Shown here: piece by piece, positions 9,199-16,882 of the stretch
Numbering within the stretch: position 1 is the first letter of the stretch
Layout of the letters: the number at the start of each line of letters is the position of its first letter
Notes under the pieces: generated by a model
What the model was told of the DNA's origin: nothing
The model's database searches: none
The model's input: the letters and a program-made list of their open reading frames with translations, nothing else
Position numbers and translations under genes: made by a program
Assembly: GCF_001904655.1 (NCBI RefSeq)
Contig: NZ_MRCC01000004.1
Coordinates: forward strand, 186,001-250,000
Direction: 5' to 3'
DNA from: Chroogloeocystis siderophila 5.2 s.c.1
GTDB taxonomy: Bacteria > Cyanobacteriota > Cyanobacteriia > Cyanobacteriales > Chroococcidiopsidaceae
DNA: 64,000 bases

Positions 9199-9329
9199 GC
9201 GAATGAATTCGCAGCTAAATAAACAAAGTCCACCTGCGTGGACTTACAAATATAACTTTTACTCTTGAGTGTGCGCAGGCACACTTTGTTCGGGTAGCCC
9301 CGACTTCAGTCGGAGGCTGTCTGCGATTT
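9199..9329. repeat. four-hairpin dispersed extragenic repeat, copy 1
   Basis: Within the 463-base gap between mntP and the SDR gene lie four consecutive hairpins. They are GCGAAT/ATTCGC; AAGTCCAC/GTGGACTT with loop CTGC; AGTGTGC/GCACACT with loop GCAG; and an AGCC..CGACT/AGTCG..GGCT stem ending at GTCTGCGATT. The same order, spacing and flanks recur at 36517-36651. The rest of the gap is AT-rich and shows no gene. Confidence 0.8.
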
Positions 9330-9356
9330 ATATGCATAGTTCTCAAAAATCTTTCC

Positions 9357-10214
9357 TTATTCAAGGTTCATTGCTTTAGCGGTAAGTTCGTCAACAATGC
9401 GATCAGGTAAAAAGCTTAGCATTGCTCTAATTCTGGCATCTTGCCCAACAAGATAGCGGGTTTTTGGTCTTTTTGCAGTGAGTGCGCGAACAACAGCTTG
9501 GGCAACTTTGTCGGGTGAAATTCCTTTTTGTGCAAGAGTTGCTGCGCCTTTGCTGGCTGTTTTCATTGCCTGACCATAAAGTTCGTGGGCTGGCTGTGGT
9601 AAACTTTGCTGTAAGGTGTCAGCTTGGCTCAAAGATTTTTGCCAAATGGGGGTTGAGATCGCACCAGGTTCAATAATCGCTACCCAAATTCCCCAAGGGC
9701 GCAACTCAAGACGTAAAGCATCCGTCAAAGCTTCTAGCGCGAATTTAGATGCACTATAAGCACCGAGAAACGGTGTTGCGCTTCTTCCAGTAATCGAACC
9801 CATATTCACAATTCGTCCCTTAGCTAATCGTAATAGTGGCAGAAAAGCTTGAGTAACGGCAAGTTGTCCAGTTACATTAACTTCTAGCTGTTTGCGAAAT
9901 TCTGTTATTGGGATAAACTCTAACGGTGCGCCAACAGCGATACCTGCGTTGTTGACTAATCCAATTAATCCAGAATTTCCGACAGCGATCGCTACCTTGT
10001 GCATAGCAGCGGTAATCGAGTCGAGATCAGTCACGTCCAAAAAAATCGGCATTAACTGTGGAGAGGCTTTCGCTTGCAAAGCTTGCGCATCTTCTTTCCT
10101 GCGTACACCAGCAAAGACTTGAAACCCTAAGTGATCTAAACGTAGCGCACACGCTGCACCAATCCCCGTCGATGCACCGGTGACAACAACTGCACCTTGC
10201 CTTATTTGAGTCAT
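9357..10214 (-). CDS. SDR family short-chain dehydrogenase/reductase
   Basis: A 285-residue classical SDR. The cofactor motif TGASTGIGAACALRL lies near residue 12, LVNNAGIAVG near residue 90, the catalytic Ser in MGSITGRSA near 143, and the Tyr/Lys pair in YSASKFALEAL near 156. The Arg-containing start of the dinucleotide site (VFAGVRRKEDA) suggests NADP(H). The length and the C-terminal extension fit the 17-beta-HSD/retinol-dehydrogenase-like branch. Its ATG lies one base downstream of the degraded devA stop codon, so it was probably the last gene of the former exporter operon and is now the only intact member. Confidence 0.9.
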   Translation of the reverse strand: MTQIRQGAVVVTGASTGIGAACALRLDHLGFQVFAGVRRKEDAQALQAKASPQLMPIFLDVTDLDSITAAMHKVAIAVGNSGLIGLVNNAGIAVGAPLEFIPITEFRKQLEVNVTGQLAVTQAFLPLLRLAKGRIVNMGSITGRSATPFLGAYSASKFALEALTDALRLELRPWGIWVAIIEPGAISTPIWQKSLSQADTLQQSLPQPAHELYGQAMKTASKGAATLAQKGISPDKVAQAVVRALTAKRPKTRYLVGQDARIRAMLSFLPDRIVDELTAKAMNLE

Positions 10215-10215
10215 C

Positions 10216-10922
10216 TTAAACTACTGCGGTTGCAAGTTTGGTATTTTGAGCTAATTGTCCGTCTTCCATATGTACAATGCGGTCGGCAACATCCAAAATG
10301 CGGTTATCGTGAGTTACCAGCAAAATAGTTGTTCCTTGTTCTTTCGCTAATTTTGCATTAACTCCACAACATCGCGTCCTGATTTACTATCTAAAGCCGC
10401 AGTTGGTTCATCCGCCAAAACTAACTGAGGGCGACTGACTAAAGCCCGTGCGATCGCAACTCGTTGTTTTTGTCCTCCGGATAAATCTTCAGGATAGTAA
10501 TTGAGTCGGTTTCCTAATCCCACGGCTTCAAGGATTGCTGCGGATTTTTCTTGTACTTCTTGATAAGAAACGTTTTCGTGTAACTCAATCGACATTTGCA
10601 CATTTTGCTGTGCTGTCAAAAACTTTAATAAATTATGCGCCTGAAAAATATAGTCGATATGGCATTGCACTTGTACTAACTGATTTTTACTCGCACTACA
10701 CAATTCTCGATCCAAAACTTGTAAACTAACTTTTTGAGCAGATCTTAACCCACCAATTAAACTCAGTAACGTCGTTTTTCCTGAACCTGATGATTCTGTC
10801 ATAATCACAATTTCGCCAGGAAATATTGCTAAATTGACATCAAACAGCACTTGTTTGCGTAACTGTCCTTGCCCAAAATAGTGATTTAAGTTTTGAATTA
10901 CAGGTTGCTGCATAGGGAGCAT
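10216..10922 (-). pseudogene. devA: DevA-type ABC transporter ATPase, frameshifted
   Basis: Reads as the ATP-binding subunit of a DevBCA-type exporter: [19 protein letters not shown] at the start, Walker [11 protein letters not shown], signature [15 protein letters not shown] and Walker [14 protein letters not shown]. The frame then hits a stop after ELMQN near 10347. In the next frame it continues [20 protein letters not shown] and runs to a TAA at 10216-10218. One missing base in the A-run near 10352 explains the break. The P of the usual GPSGSGKTT Walker A is also lost (ESSGSGKTT). The product would lack the H-loop, so the gene is probably dead. Confidence 0.88.
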
Positions 10923-10956
10923 GTCACCGTTGCACTAAGTAGAAGTGCTTGAAAAG

Positions 10957-11787
10957 TTAGGCTATAACATCGCTATAAAGAATTTGATAAACAATCACAA
11001 CACCAACGAAAAAGCCAATCGCAGTTCCCAAACAAAAAATAAAACCAATTGGTGTATTATTAGCCTAGTATGTTTTTTCAGTTTCAACAAACTCTTCATG
11101 CGTCAATACTTCAACATCATTAGGCAATCTAGCCTTTAAAACAGCCGCAACTTGCTGCGGAGCGCTACCAGGTTTTAATGTCACTAAACCCACACTCGCT
11201 TCACTTGTAATTAAATTTCCATCTGCCGCAAACGAAGCACCGACATTAAATAAACCATCAATTTCAATCTTGCGATCGCTAAACTCTGTAGATATCGATT
11301 GCTCTTGTTGCAGTTGTGCGATCATTTGATCGTATTCTCCTCTAGAACCAGTATCAAACAAAAAAGTATCAGGTAATTTAATGTGATCGAGATTTTGCTC
11401 AACTCCTGGCAAACTAAAAACCGATGTTTCTGGATTAAAAGCCAAAACCAATACAGCACTATTAAGACACGTTTGCGGAACCTTCTAATTAGCCGTTTCA
11501 GCATAAAAAGGTACAGCCGATTCAACACTAGCAAAGCTCGTTGCTTGATACAATCGACTGCGCGGAAAAGTAGAAAGATTGACAATATTTTGTGCTTGCG
11601 GACTCAACAAAACTAAATCTGCCTGCATACTGCGATGCATTCGCGTATTACTATCATAAAGCGCATCCTGAAAACCCATTTGCAAAAACATCAACATATC
11701 AGCAAAAGCAATTCCCGCGATTGCAATCAACAGCCGCGTTCTTTCGCAACTCACTTGCAACCAAGCCAACGGAGTTTTACATTTCAT
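10957..11787 (-). pseudogene. devC: DevC-type ABC permease, two nonsense codons and 3' deletion
   Basis: One continuous frame encodes the N-terminal half of a DevC permease. It has a first membrane segment (TRLLIAIAGIAFADMLMFLQ), the MGFQDALYDSN motif, the periplasmic domain (FSLPGVEQNLDHIKLPDTFL) and TPIGFIFCLGTAIGFFVGVV. Two TAG codons interrupt it, at 11485-11487 after FYAETAN and just before ANNTPIG. Both stand where the family, as I recall it, has Trp. After YQILYSDV homology ends abruptly and the remaining two C-terminal membrane helices are missing, a deletion that brings devA next to the break. No functional permease can be made. Confidence 0.85.
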
Positions 11788-11890
11788 TTGCTACATCCCT
11801 GTGATTAATTCTGAAAAATCCTCACAGAACAACCCGCCCCAACTCTTTCCTCTGCAACGCACTAGTCTTCTGTAGTTCGTATTCCAACTC

Positions 11891-12326
11891 TTAACTCAAA
11901 TCTCGAGCGCAAGTAACAACATACATCCGATCAGTTCTTCCAATGTCAACAATTCCATCATTGCCAACAATTTCACCTGCCCAAGTATGAATATTCATGA
12001 TCTGTCCATCGCGCGGCGATCGCACATAAGCTAAATCTAAATTGGCTTGCGCTTGCGTCACTGCAACACCCGCACTATCAACCTCTGCTTGCGCTGCTGC
12101 AACATCTACAGGACAGACTTCTGTAATCCGATCTAATGTTGCTTTGGCTTCATCAACTTGTTCTTGTCTACTTCTTATAATGCGGTTTAAATTCGCTTGA
12201 GCTTCATTCAGTTGCTGCTGTACAGTTTGTAGCGTTAAACTCTTACTATCACGTTCGGATGTAGAAATTGCCCTTTCCTGATATAATTTCTGATACCGCT
12301 GATATTCAATGGGACTATTTTTAGCG
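11891..12326 (-). pseudogene. devB: DevB-type membrane fusion protein, C-terminal fragment
   Basis: Read from about 12326 down to a TAA at 11891-11893, the frame gives a HlyD/DevB adaptor piece: EYQRYQKLYQERAISTSERD, then the coiled-coil LTLQTVQQQLNEAQANLNRI, then ANLDLAYVRSPRDGQIMNIH and AGEIVGNDGIVDIG, ending MYVVTCARDLS. The N-terminal anchor and first hairpin half are absent, and the C-terminus after the lipoyl-like domain is cut short. At its 5' end it joins directly to an unrelated ABC ATPase remnant. No start codon or ribosome site is credible. It is the third remnant of the same devBCA operon. Confidence 0.85.
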
Positions 12327-12784
12327 ATGTCCCATCTGTATCGGAGGTGACGTATAAAACTATCTCATGCTCTCCTGAAAAAGCTTTAACAAGAATTTTG
12401 ACGCTGAGATCTTCAAGGGTTTTATAGGATTTACATTCTATCGATAAATAAGCAGGTTCTCCAGTCATCAACTCAGTCAGAAGTTGACCGTTGGCATCTT
12501 TGAAAGCAAGCGAAAGGATATCGAGTCCTAAACTCTCTGAGTTTTGGCTTTTCTGGCAAAATCATTTGTCCTGTGGCAATTTCTGTATCGCTTAAACACA
12601 AGTCTTCTTCATACTTGTGAATAACGACTTCGCTACCTCCGCTCATAATCAGTTGACTCTTGCCAACTAAATCGAGCAATCGCAGATATTCATCACATTG
12701 AAGGTCACCATGAGAATTGTGCGATACTAAAACAAATGCTGTTCCTTGTTCTCGTAATTTGGCAAGTCTGCGGTGACATTTCAT
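12312..12784 (-). pseudogene. O-antigen/polysaccharide-type ABC ATPase (Wzt-like), C-terminal fragment
   Basis: The frame from 12784 reads RLAKLREQGTAFVLVSHNSH, the last part of an ABC ATPase with its H-loop, then GSEVVIHKYEEDL, as in polysaccharide-export ATPases. Near 12535 the frame shifts: LDILSLAFKDANGQLLTELM is in the next frame and continues as MTGEPAYLSIECKSYKTLED and KAFSGEHEIVLYVTSDTDG, the C-terminal carbohydrate-binding-type domain of Wzt proteins. It then stops at the junction with the devB fragment. The Walker A/B half is missing. Assignment rests on recognition of the domain order, not on a search. Confidence 0.7.
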
Positions 12785-13087
12785 CTATGTGAGGCATGGC
12801 TAGACGAAACGCTATCCAAGTTAACAGCAAACCCATTCATGTGAGTATACTACGAGTAGCAATATAACTAAAAAAATAGGGTGTCGAGGTAGCCACAAGT
12901 GCAAAATATTAAATACATCTACCCGTTGGCGCGGTTGATAAATATACTCGTCGTTACCGTCCAAGTAACTATTAGCGTTCAAACTCACCCTTATTTAAGT
13001 ACTGCAAGCAATTCTATGTAATTTAAAATCTAAAGTTACTGTCGAGGCGATCTGAATTGCTACTGCTCAGATTTTGACCAAAGTAAG
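12785..13087. other. degraded intergenic DNA, no gene supported
   Basis: About 300 bases between the Wzt-like remnant and the TetR remnant. Short open stretches exist on both strands, including a hydrophobic minus-strand run around 12860-12960 (LWLPRHPIFLVILLLVVY) that could be a remnant of a membrane protein. Each is quickly interrupted and I cannot assign any. No promoter or terminator is convincing. Confidence 0.5.
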
Positions 13088-13395
13088 GTTACGACTGTGC
13101 GAGTATAATTCGCATTGCTGAACTAGCCAAAGTCAGTATTGGTTCGTTGTATCAATACTTCCCGATACTTCCCGAAGAAAGAAGCTAACAATGGCGCGAT
13201 CGCATTGTCCCCCAAAATCTCGACCTGACTAAGTTTATCTTAGTAAGATTAGTAAGAACGGTAGAAGCTTTAACTCATGCAGCCGTCATTGAATGTCAAG
13301 AAATTTTCAATAATGGGCAATTAGAGCAAAAAAATCAGCAATTTTTTACTATCTTACCTACGCAAAGCCTAGCAAATCAATTCACAGCCTCGTAC
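13088..13395 (+). pseudogene. TetR-family regulator remnant, disrupted by a 10-base tandem duplication
   Basis: The frame through 13110-13165 reads IRIAELAKVSIGSLYQYFP, the recognition-helix region of a TetR DNA-binding domain. The 10-mer ATACTTCCCG is then present twice in tandem (13155-13164, 13165-13174), which shifts the frame. Removing one copy restores YFPKKEA, matching the family pattern YFPNKEA. Further on, a frame reading TKFILVRLVRTVEALTHAAV resembles the TetR C-terminal helices, and the remnant ends near the GGGTAAGGC hairpin. TetR genes often accompany DevBCA-type exporters, so it probably was the local regulator. Confidence 0.7.
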
Positions 13396-13415
13396 GGGTA
13401 AGGCACGCCTTACCC
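13396..13415. repeat. short palindromic repeat (GGGTAAGGC hairpin)
   Basis: GGGTAAGGC-AC-GCCTTACCC is a perfect inverted repeat, followed by a looser echo (AAGGCACACCTTACCCC). A related hairpin, GTAAGG-CTTA-CCTTAC, lies at 47760-47775, so this appears to be a small dispersed family. Confidence 0.6.
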
Positions 13416-13498
13416 ATTCCCGAAGGCACACCTTACCCCTGAACCACTCCAAAATATCTGATACGATACCAACTACAAACCCCGATCGCTTACCGCTC

Positions 13499-14488
13499 AT
13501 GGCTACTACAACTTGGACTCGTCATCACGTTCTTTCGCTTGCAGATTTCACGCCGGAAGAATACAATACAGTCTTACAAACCGCCGCAAGCTTTCGTGAG
13601 GTTCTCTCGCGACGAACAAAGAAAGTTCCAACATTGCAAGGACAAGTTGTTGCCAACTTATTTTTTGAACCATCGACACGGACTCGCAGTAGCTTTGAAC
13701 TTGCAGCCAAACGATTATCCGCAGATACGCTTAATTTTGCCGCCTCCACCTCATCGTTAACCAAAGGCGAAACAATTTTAGATACTGCAAAAACGTATTT
13801 GGCGATGGGAACCGATATGATGGTGATTCGCCATCGCGAAGCCGGAGTTCCCCAAGCGATCGCTTCGGAAATGGATCGACTAGGTGTCAGAGTCGGAGTC
13901 TTAAATGCAGGGGACGGTCAACACGAACATCCTTCGCAAGCATTACTTGATTTATTTACGATATGTACGCTGATCGATCCCGATCGTCCCCGATTGGAAC
14001 TTTTAAAAGACAAGAAAATTGCAATTGTTGGTGATATTTTACACTCACGCGTCGCAAGATCGAATATTTGGAGCTTAACAGCAAGCGGTGCCGAAGTTCA
14101 CTTAGCTGCACCACCGACATTATTACCGCAGTTATTTGCAGAATTCGTTACTGACACTCCTGGTAAGCTGTTTTTACATTGGCAAGTTGAACCTGCCCTA
14201 CAAGATGCTGATTTTGTCATGACACTGCGGTTGCAAAAAGAACGCATGACGCAGTATTTGTTACCAAGTTTGCGCGAGTATCATCAACACTTTGGGATTA
14301 CCCGCAATCGCCTGCGGATTTGTCAATCTGATGTTAAAGTACTGCATCCAGGTCCTGTGAATCGCGGTGTCGAAATCAGTTCTGATCTCATGGACGATCC
14401 ACAATTTAGCTTGATTCAGACACAGGTAACAAGTGGCGTTGCGGTGCGAATGGCGCTGTTGTACCTTATGGGCAGTAGCAAAGCTTAA
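13499..14488 (+). CDS. pyrB: aspartate carbamoyltransferase catalytic subunit
   Basis: Condenses carbamoyl phosphate with aspartate in pyrimidine synthesis. The 329-residue protein has the carbamoyl-phosphate loop [19 protein letters not shown] near residue 57, [20 protein letters not shown], the [12 protein letters not shown] motif near 140, and the aspartate-binding end [13 protein letters not shown] near 285. Its length is right for the catalytic chain; no pyrI regulatory gene is nearby, as usual in cyanobacteria. The TAA stop overlaps the stop of the convergent kinase gene by two to three bases, so no terminator separates them. Confidence 0.96.
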   Translation: MATTTWTRHHVLSLADFTPEEYNTVLQTAASFREVLSRRTKKVPTLQGQVVANLFFEPSTRTRSSFELAAKRLSADTLNFAASTSSLTKGETILDTAKTYLAMGTDMMVIRHREAGVPQAIASEMDRLGVRVGVLNAGDGQHEHPSQALLDLFTICTLIDPDRPRLELLKDKKIAIVGDILHSRVARSNIWSLTASGAEVHLAAPPTLLPQLFAEFVTDTPGKLFLHWQVEPALQDADFVMTLRLQKERMTQYLLPSLREYHQHFGITRNRLRICQSDVKVLHPGPVNRGVEISSDLMDDPQFSLIQTQVTSGVAVRMALLYLMGSSKA

Positions 14489-16413
14489 AGCAATGTGGGT
14501 AATTGTGTTGTACTATTCACCCGCTTATTCGGGTGCAAAATTCCATCGATTGTTTGCAGTAATTCTTGTGTCGTAAATGGCTTAGACAAGAAACTTTTGA
14601 CTCCCGCCGCCGCCACCGTATTCATTTTATCTTTAGACGCTAATCCACTCACCGCAATCACTTTTACCATCGGATTCATCTTTTGTAACGTGCGGATTGT
14701 TGTTGGGCCATCCATCGCAGGCATTAGCATATCAGTAATCACGACACTGACTTCGTCGCGATATTCTGCATATAAGGCGACTGCCTCAATGCCATTACTC
14801 GCAGTGACTGCCCGATAATTATAAGTCTCGAGGGAAGTTTTTGTTGTTTCGCGAATTGGTGCTTCATCGTCAACGACTAAAATTAATTCTCCATGCCCTT
14901 GCGGAAGTTCCACATCCTCTACTTCAAGCGTTTCGACTGCTGCTACTGCTGGTAAATAAATCTGAAATCGCGTTCCTTTGCCAATTTCACTTTCTACATT
15001 AATAAACCCACCATGACTTTTCACAATGCCAATGACTGTCGAAAGTCCTAGCCCTGTACCTTTACCGATTCCTTTTGTGGTGAAAAATGGCTCAAAAATG
15101 CGATCCATGATTTCAGGTGGAATGCCACATCCTGTATCTGCAACGGTAATGACAACATAAGACCCCACCTTAGCATCAAGATGTTTACGCACGTAACTTT
15201 GATCGACTTCTAAATTTTCTGCTGAAATTGTCAACGTACCACCTTCAAGCATCGCATCCCGCGCATTAACGCACAGGTTCATTAATACCTGATGTAACTG
15301 CGTTGCATCGCCCGAAACCGTCCACAGCGATTGGGGCACATCGATGCAAATTTCAATCGATTTGGGAAAAGTTTCTTTTGTAATTTGCTTAATTTCTGAT
15401 AAAATATGCCGCAGTTGTAAAACGCTGCGTTTCCCTTCCAGCCCTTTGGCAAAAGATAGCACTTGTTTGACCAAGGCTGCGCCGCGTTTGGCATTAGTTA
15501 CGAGTATGGGTAAAAGTCGTTGACTGCGTTCGTCGCAAAGTTGTGTTTCCAAAAGTTGCGCCGTCATTAAGATGGGTGCGAGGATATTATTAAGATCGTG
15601 CGCGATGCCACTTGCCAGCGTACCGAGGCTTTCCATGCGTTGCGCGCGTAAAAATTGGGCTTCTAGTTGTTTTTTCTCAGTGATATCGGTATTAACGACC
15701 AAAATTGATTTAGGTTGCCCTTGTTCGTCACGCACAAGTGTCCAACGACTTTCGACGATGATTTCTGCACCAGTTTTAGTAACTTGCGATAACTGTCCGC
15801 GCCATTCGCCTTGCGCGAGGACAATTTTCTGCGCGATCGCAAGTTGCGTCGGAACATCTAAATACAATAGTTCGCTTGCTTTTTTCCCTATCGCGGTGGA
15901 GGCTGTCCAACCGTACAATCTTTCTGCGCCTTTGTTCCAAAATAAAATTGTGCTATCTAATGCTTGGACGCTAATTGCATCAGTAGCGACATCGAGTAAA
16001 GCGGCTTGTTCGCGGATTTTTTGTTCAGTGCGTTTGCGTTCGAGTGCGTAGCGAATCGAACGTTCTAAAGCATAGGCGGTAATTTGACTTTTTTCGAGAT
16101 AATCGGCTGCACCGGCTTTCATTGCTTCAACATCAATTTCGTGATCGCCTTGCCCAGTTAAAAGAATCATCGGTGCAGTACAGCCTGCTTTCATTGCTGC
16201 GCGTAAAAGTTCTAAGCCATTGCGATCGCCTAAACGATAATCCAGAAGATAAACATCATGCCGATGTTGGGCGATCACTGCTAGCGCCGCATTGTAACTT
16301 GTGACCCACTCTAGGTCAAAGCTATTGCCTTGATCTAAAAACCAATCACGCGTGAGGATATAATCATCTTCGTCATCATCCACAAGGAGTACTCGGATTG
16401 GTTGATTATCCAT
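14485..16413 (-). CDS. hybrid histidine kinase REC-PAS-HisKA-HATPase-REC
   Basis: A soluble 642-residue hybrid kinase. The N-terminal receiver has the acidic cluster VDDDEDD and phospho-acceptor Asp near residue 58 in [14 protein letters not shown] domain spans about 135-250. The HisKA phospho-acceptor is His in [13 protein letters not shown] near 272. The ATPase boxes are [17 protein letters not shown] and GKGTGLGLS, and a C-terminal receiver has Asp in [16 protein letters not shown] 16413 is preferred over 16419 because GGGAG lies 6 bases upstream of it. It overlaps the end of the response regulator upstream by 8 bases, so the two are translationally coupled and belong to one signalling operon with the kinase at 18964. 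Confidence 0.93.
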   Translation of the reverse strand: MDNQPIRVLLVDDDEDDYILTRDWFLDQGNSFDLEWVTSYNAALAVIAQHRHDVYLLDYRLGDRNGLELLRAAMKAGCTAPMILLTGQGDHEIDVEAMKAGAADYLEKSQITAYALERSIRYALERKRTEQKIREQAALLDVATDAISVQALDSTILFWNKGAERLYGWTASTAIGKKASELLYLDVPTQLAIAQKIVLAQGEWRGQLSQVTKTGAEIIVESRWTLVRDEQGQPKSILVVNTDITEKKQLEAQFLRAQRMESLGTLASGIAHDLNNILAPILMTAQLLETQLCDERSQRLLPILVTNAKRGAALVKQVLSFAKGLEGKRSVLQLRHILSEIKQITKETFPKSIEICIDVPQSLWTVSGDATQLHQVLMNLCVNARDAMLEGGTLTISAENLEVDQSYVRKHLDAKVGSYVVITVADTGCGIPPEIMDRIFEPFFTTKGIGKGTGLGLSTVIGIVKSHGGFINVESEIGKGTRFQIYLPAVAAVETLEVEDVELPQGHGELILVVDDEAPIRETTKTSLETYNYRAVTASNGIEAVALYAEYRDEVSVVITDMLMPAMDGPTTIRTLQKMNPMVKVIAVSGLASKDKMNTVAAAGVKSFLSKPFTTQELLQTIDGILHPNKRVNSTTQLPTLL

Positions 16414-16876
16414 GCCCATCTCCCACGCCTTCTATCGGCAATTCCACAATTTCAAACCAATATTTACCTATGGTTCGCATGACATCCACTAACGAGGCAA
16501 ACGTTACTGGTTTCGTAATGAATGAGTTTGCACCTAAATCGTAGCTACGATAAATATCTTCTTCGGCTTTTGATGTTGTGAGGACAACCACAGGAATCTG
16601 TCTTAAACTTGGGTCAGCCTTGATTTCTTTGAGTGCTTCACGACCGTCTTTTCTGGGCATATTCAAATCAAGTAAAATTAACCCTGGACGAGGCGCGCTG
16701 TTTGCAACAGCGTATTTGCCGCGTTGATACAAATAATCCATTAGCTCTTCGCCATCTCGAACAAAGTGCAGATCGTTTGCCAATCGACTTTCTGAAAACG
16801 CCTCGCGTGCTAGCATACAGTCGTCCTCATCATCATCAGCCATTAAGATTGTGACGGGTGTGCGTCGCCTCCTCAC
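16406..16876 (-). CDS. Rcp1-like single-domain response regulator
   Basis: A 156-residue CheY-type receiver with no output domain. The acidic pocket is DDDEDD, the phospho-acceptor Asp lies in LILLDLNMPRKDGREAL near residue 73, the Thr in VVVLTTSKAEED and the Lys in SFITKPVTF. The insertions and C-terminal tail resemble Rcp1 and other regulators paired with cyanobacterial phytochromes. The start is GTG 16876, with GAGGAG about 11 bases upstream. It lies 6 bases after the upstream kinase and overlaps the downstream one, so it probably relays phosphate between the two or serves as output of the upstream light-sensor-like kinase. Confidence 0.93.
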   Translation of the reverse strand: MRRRRTPVTILMADDDEDDCMLAREAFSESRLANDLHFVRDGEELMDYLYQRGKYAVANSAPRPGLILLDLNMPRKDGREALKEIKADPSLRQIPVVVLTTSKAEEDIYRSYDLGANSFITKPVTFASLVDVMRTIGKYWFEIVELPIEGVGDGHG

Positions 16877-16882
16877 TGATAT

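Noticed and set aside
8894-9356. Hairpins upstream of mntP considered as a manganese (yybP-ykoY) riboswitch
   Set aside because: The conserved core of that riboswitch is not visible, and the same hairpins recur at 36517-36651 near unrelated genes.
10945-11804. Short plus-strand frames over the devC region
   Set aside because: They are antisense to recognisable devC sequence and have no ribosome site.
10216-12784. Frame breaks in the devBCA/Wzt region as sequencing error
   Set aside because: At least five independent lesions of different kinds (deletion, nonsense, truncation, fusion, frameshift) are present, while flanking genes are intact.
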